Shown here piece after piece: positions 34,690 through 45,394 of a stretch of 64,000 nucleotides of DNA. The notes beneath the pieces are model-generated. The model saw only the letters and a program-made list of their open reading frames with translations, was not told the DNA's origin and did not search any database. Made by a program: the position numbers and the translations under genes. Source of the stretch: Phlegmacium glaucopus (taxonomy: Eukaryota > Basidiomycota > Agaricomycetes > Agaricales > Cortinariaceae); assembly GCA_015039465.1 (NCBI GenBank), contig MU130245.1, positions 119,222 to 183,221 on the forward strand. The letters run 5' to 3'. Each line of letters opens with the position of its first letter. Position 1 is the stretch's first letter.

Positions 34690-35360
34690 CAGCAGCTCTA
34701 ATGCTACTGTAGTAGGTCTGTCTACTCTCGGTGTGAGTCCCTTTTTTTTCTATCACCCATACTGCTTTGACTAATGCATTCTCTAATAAGACTTATGCCT
34801 GTGTTGTTGGTACCTTGCACCCATCTATTGAAGTATCCCCTTGCTCCTCCGGTGCTGCCCCTCCAATCTGTCTGGTGGATACTCTCACTGTGAGTCGAAT
34901 TTCTTTACCGCCTATATTGCTTTGACTAATATATCTTCTAATAAGACTCATGCCTCTGTTGTTAGTTGCTTGTACTCATCAATTGAAATATCCCCTTGCT
35001 CCTCCCACGCTGCCCCTCCAATCTGTCTGGTGGATACCCTCACTGTGAGTCAAATTTTCTTTGTTGCGTACGCTACTTTAACAAACAAATTTTCTGTTAA
35101 GTCTCATGCTGGTGTCGCTAGTACCTTGCACCTGTCTATTGAAATATCCCCTTACTCTTCGTGCGCTGCCCCTCCAATCCGTCTGGTGGATACTCTCACT
35201 GTGAGTCAATTTTTTTTTGTCACCTATACTAATTTGATTAACAAAAATTCTAATAAGACTCATGCCGGTGTTGCTAGTACCTTGCACCCATCTATTGAGA
35301 TATCCCCTTACACCTCCCGTGCTGCCCTTCCGATTCGTCAGGTGGAAAGTTCTACCTCGA
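34690..35360 (+). repeat. Tandem repeat, about 154-bp period, four to five units
   Basis: The word CTGGTGGATACTCTCACTGTGAG recurs near 34869, 35024 and 35178, with degraded units at both ends. Each unit has ACTCATGCC...GTACCTTGCACC...TATTGAAATATCCCC. It forms an open 203-residue frame, but the pattern and position, between an unknown gene and the Helitron gene, suggest a non-coding minisatellite. 35361-35950 shows nothing else. Confidence 0.6.
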
Positions 35361-38194
35361 CTGTCAACGTTCTCAAGTTGCATGTGCAATCTCCTGAGGT
35401 CAATTCATCTGTGTTGAGACATGTTGTCTGGTACGAGGATATTATAGCTTGACAGGTTCTTCATCTGTCCGTTCTTTTTTTGCGCTTATCTTTGATATAC
35501 TTGCATAGAATGTTGTGCCGTGTGCTGCATAGCACCAATGCTCTGTTTGCATGTACATCTGCTAGATCTACTCAACATTTCCATTCTTCTTGCTGGTACT
35601 TACTCCTTCGTGTATCTCTCCTTCCACTCCATCCTGTCTGGGTGACCTGTTGTCGTTTGGCTCTTGCTTTCTTGCGAAATCAACTTCGTCCTCATGATTA
35701 TGCTGTTGCGTATCAATCTTTGGGTAAACACTCCTTTGTATACAGAATAACATTGGTGATACTGACAAGTTATCTTGTCAACATGTTCTCCTCTGCCCTC
35801 GTCGAGTTAGCCTCATCTTATTTTGTTCATTCTTGTATGCCTGATTTCCATAATAAAACATTTAATTCTTGTTCTTGTTTGCCTGACTGCAAACTTTCCT
35901 CAGTTGTTACTGGTGGAGGGCGACCATATTTATTTTCAAATTCATCAATCATGCCATTTATAAAAAAGGATGACAAAGTGTCTGCTGCTCATGTATTTCA
36001 ATATATAGATCATGTTGATGATGTGGGATGCCTGAGCTATCCCGTAGAACATGAATTTGTACATGCTGATTTGTTTCTTGGTGACATCATACCACATCTT
36101 TCCAAGCAGATGATACAAAAAATTGCACAGATTCATAAAATATCTACCAGTTCTTCCTGGCACCTTCCTAAAGAACAGCTTATAGAAGCCTTTCATAGGC
36201 ACAATTGCATCAATTGTACTTTGTACACATCTGTTCTCAAAGCACAAATTTCTCCATCTCTCAAAAAAAAACAATTGTCAGCAAATGCTTTTGCAAATCT
36301 CACAAAGGAGGAAAAAGTTAAGCGCAATGAAAACAACAAAATCAGACGTCAGAAATTAAATTGTGCAAAGGACAAAGCAAGTGTTGATTCTGTTTTTCCT
36401 CCTCCTGCCTTAACCGAAGAATTGAGTGAAACAATAATTAGAGATTGGTGCCATGCAACCAATTCATCTGTCCTTGAGGAAGCTGTATGTGCTGTATGTG
36501 GTGAGTTGGTACCTGTTAACCAACTGAGTTGTCTTAAGGCTGTAAAAAGGATGCTCAATATTCTGGCAGCTCCTGGTGTAACTTGAATTGAACGCAAGTC
36601 AAGTGTTCAATCAATAGCTGAGTTCAAAGGCCCAGTCCTTGACTACCAGTGTGACAAGATCTGTGATAACTGCCATAGGAGTATTAGAAAAGGGAAGGTA
36701 CCACGTCTTGCCTTAGCCAATAACCTCTGGCTTGGCCAGGTTCCTAAGGAGCTGTCTGAGCTAAACTTCATGGAGAAACTTCTTGTTGCTTGCATACATC
36801 ACAACAGCTGTTTTATCAAAGTAGCTTCCAGTGGGCTCAGGAAAATGGTAGCTCATGTAATTGCATTTGAGTCCCCTGTTCCTAAGGTGTACAATTCTCT
36901 TCCACCACCTGTTGAGGAAATGGATGATGTTCTTGCTATTCTATTTACAGGTCCATCAAAGCCAACCCAGGAAGATTTGACTCATATACCACTTCTAGTT
37001 AGTCGAAACCATGTAGCAAAGGCTCTTGAATGGTTGAAGCTGAACCATGTTGACTACAGTGACCTAGACATATCATATGAAAATCTTGAGAAGTACCCTG
37101 AAGACTCTCCTCCTGTCTCTGTGGAGTATCAGCATGACTTTTCCAATAAGGTTCCAGAAGGAACAAGTGTTTTTGACAATGAAATAGCTGATGGTGTTGT
37201 GACTGGTGATTGTCCATTTATTGTTCATGGACTCACAGGTGCAGATATTGACACAAAAACTATTGATGAGCAGAAGGCAATTGCAATATGCCACCGGACA
37301 AACAAAGGTAAGGTTCTTTCAATTGGATGCAGTGCACATGCAGAGTCAATATACCAAAATCCAGGTCTGTATCCACAACTCTTTCCCTGGCTTTTCCCAT
37401 ATGGGTATGGTGGTATTGGTTTAAAGAACATAAAAGACATCTCCTAATGTACCATGACAAGCAATTCCAAAAAGATGCCAGCTTTCCTTTTGTAGCCTTC
37501 AGTCATGAACAAATAAAATCCAGTACAACTGGTGGTTTTTTACTGGCTGAAACAAGGAAGTTTGAAGAAATAGCAAAGCGGCTGCTTGACCTTGATCAAA
37601 GTGTCCTGTCAATGCTGGCTGATAAGATTGCAAAAGGAGATGTAATAAAACCATCTACTCCACAGGAAAAGGATTGTTTTCAGGTCATTCGAGACCTTGA
37701 CTACATAGGTGGTAAAGTCTCAGGTTCAATCACCAGCAAAAAATACATGAGAAATGAGATCTGGTCATTGATAGCCCATGAAGGTGCCCCACTCTGGTAC
37801 ATCACACTTTCACCTGCTGATGTCAAAAATCCCATAGCATTGTACTATGCTGATCAAAATATAGCATTTAAGCCTAAAATTAGAGTCCCAGAGGATTGTT
37901 ATCAGCTTATTGCCAGTAATCCTGTGGCCTGTGCTTGATTTTTCCACTTTATGGTAGAACAGTTCATCAAACATGTTCTTGGTGTAGGCTCATACCACCC
38001 TGGGCTTTATGGAGAGACATCAGCATACTATGGTACTGTTGAGCAGCAAGGTCGCTTGACACTTCATATTCATCTTATGCTTTGGATCAAAGGTGGACTC
38101 ACTCCTGATGAGATAAGGGATTGTATTATTGACCCTACATCTGACTTCCAGCACAAGATGGTTGAATATCTTGAAAATGCTTATCAAGGTGAGT

Positions 38195-38202
38195 TCTTGA
38201 CA
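38195..38202 (+). repeat. Target duplication of the hAT element, left
   Basis: TCTTGACA, repeated exactly at 42516-42523. Eight bases is the hAT signature. Joining both flanks restores the Helitron reading GEFLTGTQAEV. Confidence 0.85.
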
Positions 38203-38314
38203 TAGGGACTAGCGCGGTCCGGTTATTTCCATGGTATTTACCGTAGTTTAGTTACCAGTAGCATTCGGTACGGTTCCGTGGTTATTAATAGAAATCCATG
38301 GTTTTCCGGTACTG

Positions 38315-38894
38315 TGTTACATTCCGTCACACGTTACTCCGGTCCGACTCCGACGGAGTTGTTTCCAGTAGTCCGTACTCCGTTCCAGTACTTTCCCTTG
38401 TCTCCGACTCTACTCCTCCTACGTCCAACTCCGAGACTTCTCCGTATCACTCCGACTCTTCCGACGATATCCCAAACACCTTACCACACCTTCGTCATAA
38501 CAACTATTCCTTTGTCATCACTTTCCCACTATCAGTCAGCACACCAGCCATGGATTATTCACCCAAGAATGCAGGACCTTTTCCGGGAGCAGAACGCAGC
38601 AGTTATATTTATATTCTATATTTCAGTTGCAATTCCTTCTATATTTAAAGTACTCAAACTTGTATGTTTTCCCTTAGTTCGAATATCAACTTTGTTTCCT
38701 CCTCTTGTTCGTCCTCTAAGTCACTGAGGTCTTCCGTCTTATTACTTCTTCTTCCATTCCGAAATCAGGACACCTTAGGAGCTGGGCGGCACAGCACACA
38801 CGCTGAGGCCAATGTCCTTTCCGCTTACTGTTCCGGTTCTGTTCCATCCATTCCGGAGTAGCTCCGACGTGACTTCCTTGTTTTAAACTTAACA
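38315..38894. mobile_element. Solo LTR, copy 3
   Basis: 580 bases, TGTTACATTCCGTCAC...CTTAACA, flanked by TACTG (38310-38314 and 38895-38899). It inserted in the 5' non-coding part of the hAT, so it is younger than the hAT. Confidence 0.8.
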
Positions 38895-39018
38895 TACTGC
38901 CAGCTCATTATTAATGACATCATGTGATTTTTAATCTAAATCGGGAGCGCTCAGCGCTCAAGCCTTGTACTGCGTATTGAGCAGTAAAAAATCTGTTCCC
39001 CCCTCTGCTCCTGCTACC

Positions 39019-40686
39019 ATGGCACCTAAAACCAGGGGCAGAAGCTCTCAAGGCCGTCATGGCCAGCCACCCACTCAACACCAGCAACTGCAGCCAGCCA
39101 CAGAGCCTGATACCAGTGCTCAGGCTGCTGTTCCTACTCCCCCAGACCCTGTAACTCCCATTCGTCGCACAGCACTGTTTCATGTGCCTCCATATAATCC
39201 ATGCCCTATCCCAGCCCAACCCTCATCTCCAGACGAGGAGGAGTTTGATTTCGATGAAGCAGATGCCATTCCAATCACTGCCCCTCCAGCAGCCGGTGCT
39301 TTGGGGTCACCTGTAAAGCGTGCACGTGCTGTGGGGGGAAATCAGGAGAGCCTTCATCGGAAAGGAGATCTTGAGGTTTGGGATGAAAGTGATGAGGATA
39401 TAATAAGTACATGATTGTCCTTGGTAATATAATCAATGTACTAATATTATGAACATAGATGCTGCACGAAAAATCTGGCGATCAAATGTGTATGATCATT
39501 ATATCACCACTGTCAACCGCATATGCGACCCCTTCTCTCACCAGCCTCTAAAGATTGAATTTGTATTTACCTGTAAGACCCACCCTGAGAACCACCAACA
39601 ACCACTGCACTGTGATCGGAATAAGACTGGAGATGGAACTACCAAGTTTTTGAAGGATGTTAGGATGTGTGAGGAGAAGCAGGGTATCTATCAGCAACAA
39701 CCTGCATCCAGATCTATCCCTTATACCCCTGAAACTCACCATGCTCTTATTGCTTTGCGCTGTGCAAAGCATTCCCGCCCAATCAATTCAATTCTTGATG
39801 ACGACTACCGAACTGAAGTTGAAATGCTTCGTCCTGGGACTCCTATACCTCATCCAACAACTGTACAACGTGACCTTGTCAGTATATATATCCATATGTC
39901 AACCTTTGTCATGAATTATTTTATGGTAACATTAATATTTCTCCACTCCTTTTTCAAGATGCTGAAAAATATTCCCAGACACTTGGTACTGCTATTCATA
40001 TTGCACTTGATGGATGGACAAGTCCCCTTGTTACTTCCTACCTTGGGTTTGTTGTTATCTGGTATGCAAATGGTACAATAAATCATGCAGTCTTGGAATT
40101 TATTTGGTATGTATTTCATTAATACATATATATTATTCTAATCTTTTTTTAGTCTTACCAGTAGTCATACAGGAGAATATTTGGCAGAAGTTACAGCTGA
40201 ATGTCTCAAACGCTATGGTTTGGATAAATTGGTAAGAGACATTTCTGAGTTATGCTTGCTATTGCTAATATATATTAGATTTTGGGATTATGTATGGACA
40301 ATGCTAGCAATTGTAATCGCCTTGCTAGTATTCTCTCAACTCGTATCCCACACTTTGGAGGAACACATGCAAGGCTTCGTTGTCTTGCCCATATCATCAA
40401 TCTTATTGCAAAAGCAAGTTTTATTTTATTTTTACCTGCTAGCTACTTTGATTTATATTGTCTGGTTAGATATTTTTATCATTTTTCTTCAAGAAACCCA
40501 AGCGCAAGAAATCAACAACTTCCATTCCATCTGATGACCCAATTGTTGATGATATAGCAGCTGTTGAGGAGGCAGAGTATGATGCCCAGGTAGAACAGGA
40601 TGATGAAGGGCAAATTGCACATGATGAGCCAACAGTTCGGTCTATTCATGATCAAGCTATTGAACTTATGAGAGAACAGAGGGTTG
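39019..40686 (+). CDS. hAT transposase, N-terminal half
   Basis: Start MAPKTRGRSSQG at 39019 with a Pro/Gln-rich leader and an acidic patch. Introns follow at 39405 (GTACAT...AACATAG), near 39880 (GTCAGT...TTCAAG), 40108 (GTATGT...TTTTAG), 40230 (GTAAGAG...TATTAG) and a GC-AG type near 40410. Visible hAT marks: HALIALRCAKHSRPIN, IHIALDGWTSPLVTSYLGF with the first catalytic Asp, and LGLCMDNASNCNRLASIL with the second Asp, then GTHARLRCLAHIINLIAK. It ends QAIELMREQRVE and runs into 27 A. The continuation exists only as the reversed segment that follows. hAT enzymes cut and paste DNA by hairpin formation on the flank. Confidence 0.8.

Positions 40687-40713
<27 letters not shown>
40687..40713 (+). 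repeat. 27-A homopolymer at the hAT break
   Basis: 27 consecutive A between the forward and reversed halves of the transposase. Same kind of run as 22233-22257. Confidence 0.85.
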
Positions 40714-40717
<4 letters not shown>

Positions 40718-42430
40718 CACAAACTAGTCCTGTTGTGTGTATTTAACTCTTACTTTACACTTTATCTTAAATTTACTGGTATTTGCTCAATCTCAACATG
40801 TTTAAACACACTTGATGAAGTAAAAAGATGTAATGAAACTCACTACAACTAGTCGTTATTAAAACCTTTAAAACCTCTCCGGTCCCAAGTCCCCACAAAA
40901 TTGGGTACTTGGTTGTCGGTAAACACTAACCTTCGAGACTCTTGAGTATAATACAACGTACTTCAAATGAACCGCTGCTGGGCAACTTTTACGTGCAAGA
41001 CGTAGGTGTCTACAACGACATATATACCAATCTATTTTAGTACTTCTATTATAATCTTTATGGTCCACGTCTTTACATCAGGTCACGGTAGACTCGTTGA
41101 CTTCCCACACAGAACTCTCGTCACCGGGTCATTAACTCTATTGGTGGTCGACGTCATTATCTAAGAAACCATCCACACCCGAGTGACTCCATCCAAAGTT
41201 ATACTAGTATAGGTACAAAGAAGACACGAACTAGTCCCAACCAACGGGTGAAACTTTTGAGGATCCACTACACTCAATTTCCATTGTTATACTAGTTCTC
41301 TACTTTATATGGTTAAAGGGAAACGCTGAGAACAGGGAGAAGACTTGGACACTCGAGAGACCGACTAGGACCCCACGTATAAAACTGAAGGTACAGAATT
41401 GTCGATAACAAAACTAGGAGAACTAAAGACGTCGACTTATAAAGTTTACGAGGAACTTGGTAGGACAAAACGCTAGTCCTGTGTATTGATACTGTAAGTT
41501 TAAACTCTTTACTTTTATATCTCTACTATATTTAATGTATGGTTAACGTTACTATATATATAGTGTCAGGGTGTCATTTAGTTCTATAAAAAGTTAGTTG
41601 TCTTGTCGACGAACACTTCGTTACGCCTATTTTCGACCTCACCCTGCTAGTTCTGGTAAAAGGAGTGACAGGTACAGGACGGGTAGACTTAGTCTCAGTA
41701 GTGTTGGTCGTGATGAACGGTAACCTCACAGAAGTTATTGGTTGTGGTTAGACGACGTTTCATCTTCCTCGTATCCTTGTCGAAGTTGGTGTTCTCCCTA
41801 TAGTCGGAAACTTTTCTCGAGACATTCTAGAAACTTTTCGATTTCTATTCTAATCTTACGATTGACTTTCGTCCTTTGTTTCTTCGATGGTGATTCTGAC
41901 GGACTTCCAGAAGACGTTCCAGGGTAACTAGGAGTGACTCCGCTATCCGAAACTCAAACAAAAGACAATGTGGACAGTACGAGACTTGTTGACAGAACTT
42001 TATATCTACACTTATTTCCGTCAGTTTCAGTCTTAAGGTAACCCAACCTTGTGCGGCTCGTTCTCTCAGGGAGTACGATCTAACTTCGAGTCCTAGAGCA
42101 CTTTGTTCTAGGAATTTGAAAAGGAACTCTCCACTTCTTAGGACTTAAGCTGCTCGTTCGGGACGTTGGATTATGTCCTAAAAATTATCTAATTTTCTGT
42201 TTTATTTATTTATTTGAGTGGAACCCTTTATTCAAGTCTCGATTAAGGAGGAGTAAGTGACAGTAAATTTGGGAGACAAGAGAGTATTTAAGTTATCGAA
42301 CTTAATGCACCTAATTTTAAAGAAATTGGTCCAGTATTGGGTCCACAATGAGGGCAACAAAGTTGCAGCCCACCGTGAACCCTATGTGGACCCTGAGCTA
42401 CCTAAATTAGTATGGTAGTTCCGGGAACCG
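40714..42430. other. hAT transposase C-terminal half, written backwards without complement
   Basis: No frame on either strand is coding. Reading the + strand from 42301 leftward, without complementing, gives clean hAT protein: QAIEFMREQRV, then VAGLARRIQDSSPLKEKF, RRVPTQWNSDFDCLYSH, LSEDQWDLAEDLQAVL, ADIPLVVEAVPML, GYDHIETYLSEPTP, and the C-terminal dimerisation block SVDAERAFSTGRRQVNFMQH followed by MSSQSFQSQMAVGSW and a TAA at 40834-40832. Introns read backwards also obey GT...AG (e.g. GTGAGTTTAT...TATTAG, GTATGTAAT...CATAG, GTATTTC...ACAG). The left limit is the A-run; the right limit lies between 42302 and about 42430, because the hAT end beyond is in normal orientation. Confidence 0.9.
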
Positions 42431-42515
42431 TGGAAACCGTACCATACCATACCGTATTTGGTTGAACCACGGTCGTCACACCGGTTGTTACTGGTTGTGA
42501 CCATGCTAGTCCCTA

Positions 42516-42523
42516 TCTTGACA
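42516..42523 (+). repeat. Target duplication of the hAT element, right
   Basis: TCTTGACA, exact copy of 38195-38202. Confidence 0.85.
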
Positions 42524-45394
42524 GGTACACAAGCAGAGGTGTTGGCTAATGTTGTGAATGCATCAAAGTCTGAGACATATCAAGATCCAACTGAAACATT
42601 GCCTAAACCTCCACCTCTACCCTGCACTTCAAAATGTGAGAATTGTAAGAAATGTCGAAATTTAAAGGCATGGCATGAGAGATTTGCTTTTGAGGTGGAT
42701 GATGTGGTGTCAAAATCCAATATACATACTTGTAGTACCAACATTAATAAAGATGGCACTCAAAACAGAGCAAAGGCATACAAGGGTTGTCTTGACAATA
42801 AGTGGGGTAAATGCAAATCACGCTTTCCCCAGGAATTATTTGAACAGACCCAAGTTGACCCTGTGACTGGTGCACTCAATGTTAAGAAAAAAGAAAGTTG
42901 GATCAATAACTTTTCCTCAGTGATTTCCTATGTGTTTTGCTGCAACACTGATGTGACAAGTCTTAGGTCTGGAACTGCTATCAAGGGGACACTGTTGTAT
43001 GTCTCAGACTATATCACAAAAATGAGCCTGAAAACACATGTGGTTTTTGACACAATTCGGTCAGTCTTTCAGAAGAATTCTGAAATGCTAAGTGGTAGTG
43101 AGAGTCAACATGTCAAGGCCAGAAAGCTTATGACAAGAATGGTTAATAACATGAGTGCAAAGCTGGAAATAGGTTCACCTATAATCTGCATGTATTTGCT
43201 TGGAAATCCTGATCACTACACCAGTCATAAATTTGTCACATTCTACTGGCTATCATTTGTCAATGAAGTTAGAAGGGCTTGGAATGAGGATATTAGTCAT
43301 GAGCTGCCTGAGAAAGTTGCCATCTTCAAACAGAAGGGAAGAGTCATTGGAATGTCAAATGTGTATGACTATATCTACCGGCCAGTTGAACTAGAAAACA
43401 TGTCACTTTATGAATGAATTTCAAGCTATAAACGTGAAAAATTGCCAACAAAACCTCGCAAGGTCTCCATGCAGTCTCATTTAGATGATGATGATGCAGA
43501 AGAAGTTGAAGGAGTTGATTGTCCTGAGCATGATATCAACAACTTTCAGGATCTTGCTGAGGATGAGCATGACATTGACAAATTTAAGGATTCTGCTGAA
43601 GATGATATTACAGATGATGAGCATGCCACTCACCAGAGTATTTTTTTTAAAAAATGCAATTCTATTCTGCAGTTCACTCCACAGCATCCATTATTTGAAA
43701 CTCATGGTTTGAAACGCTTGCCATCTCCAGTTATACCTAATTTTGTAGGCCAGACCCTGCCTCGTCGTGACCAAGGTGACAGAGAGTTCTACTGTACAAC
43801 TATGTTAACATTGTTTAAGCCCTGGCAGACTGGTTCTGCACTTAAATCCATGACTGCCTCTTGGGATGAAACATTTGTTGCTCATAAATTCACAGATCAC
43901 CATGAACAGATAATTAAAAATTTTAATATCTGGTATGAGTGCCTTGACCAAAGAGATGATTTCTTATCTGAACTGAAAAAAGGTTCTACTGTTGTGCCTG
44001 AATGGATGACTGACACTTCTGTCAATGAAATGAATCAATCAAATGTATTGGATGAATTAATTGAACTTACAAATGAAAGTATGCAGGTTAATGATATTGA
44101 AATTGATGAATGACAGAGTTGCAGGTTTCAACAACAAGAGAAATCTATATCTGTAACCAAGCTTATCATGTCCAGACTTGGTTGGACTGCATGTGATCCA
44201 GACAGCCTTCCAGATGAATCAACATCCCATGAAACTGTTTCTGGGATTTGCACTGGAACAGAGTGGAAAAATGCAGTTTCATCCAAGAGACGTGGGATTC
44301 TTGAGAGTCGGTTGAAAAATCTCCAACATCAGTCTGCTGAGGAGTCATTCACTCACAGCAACAAGATCTTTGAAGGTGTCAAAATTGTTGACAAAGGTTA
44401 CCTAGAAAAAAGATTTGTCAATCCAGAATGGAAAGACAAAATGGACTCTGTAGTCAAAGACTTTCATCTGAACACAGAGCAGGAATGTGCATTTTGTATT
44501 GTTGCTAACCACTCATGCTGTTTGTCATCAGAACAGCTTAAGATGCATATTGGTGGGATGGGTGGAACTGGCAAATCACAAGTACTGAAAGCTTTAATGG
44601 GCTTCTTTGAATGCAAGAAAGAGTCACACCGGTTTGTTATTGTTGCCCCAACGGGAAGTGCTGCTGCTTTATTGGGTGGATCAACTTATCATTACATGTT
44701 TGGTATAAATGATTTTACTGGTAGTAAAGCTGCAAATATACAGCTTGCAGAGGTAAAACAAAGGTTAAAAGGTGTTGACTACATTTTTATGGATGAGGTG
44801 TCAATGTTGTCTTGTAAAGACTTGTATAGGATCAGTGAAAGGCTTGCAAGGGTGATGAACAATGCTGATATGCCATTTGGAGGCCTGAACATGATCTTTG
44901 CTGGTGATTTTGCTCAACTCCCTCCTGCCATAGGTCAAGAACATGCATCCTTGTATAGCAGAACAGTGGGATCAAATCCAAAGAGTCTGCATGACCAAGA
45001 GGCTGCAATAGGGAAGGCACTCTGGCATCAAATCACTACTGTTGTCATTCTCCGTGAAAATATGCGCCAAAGGTCTCAAACTCCAAATGATGCAAGATTG
45101 CGTGAAGCATTGAGCAATATGCAGTACAAGGCATGCACACCTGATGATCTTGCATTCTTGTGTTCTTGTGTATCCAGTGACCTTGAGGGTCGACATTCTG
45201 TGAAAGAAAAACAATTCCGAAATGTATCAATCATAACTACACGCAATCTACCAAAGGATGTGATAAACAACCTTGGATCACAAAGATTTGCAGCTGAAAC
45301 AGGCCAGGAGTTAATTAATTTCTATTCTGAAGATACTGTTAGCTCAACTGATGACCATGCCCTATTAACAAGCAAGAAAAAATCATTCACCTGT

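Larger units (their letters stand above)
38203..42515 (+). mobile_element. hAT transposon inserted in the Helitron gene
   Basis: 4313 bases with inverted ends TAGGGACTAGC, then CGCGGTC on one side and ATGGTC on the other, and an 8-bp duplication. Subterminal CGGTACGG/ACCGTACC words occur at both ends, as in many hATs. It contains a solo LTR (38315-38894), a + strand transposase N-terminal half, a 27-A run and a reversed C-terminal half. The ends are normal, so the oddity is confined to the interior. Confidence 0.85.

Noticed and set aside
36999..37460. Minus-strand frames opposite the Helitron gene
   Set aside because: Antisense shadows; no splice sites or family motifs.
40868..41068. Short frames within 40714-42430
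   Set aside because: The segment is a plain reversal of a coding sequence, so frames on either true strand are meaningless.
42458..43417. Reading frame starting MVEPRSSHRLL as a new protein start
   Set aside because: The first 20 or so codons are the hAT right end; the frame then simply resumes the Helitron gene after the target duplication.
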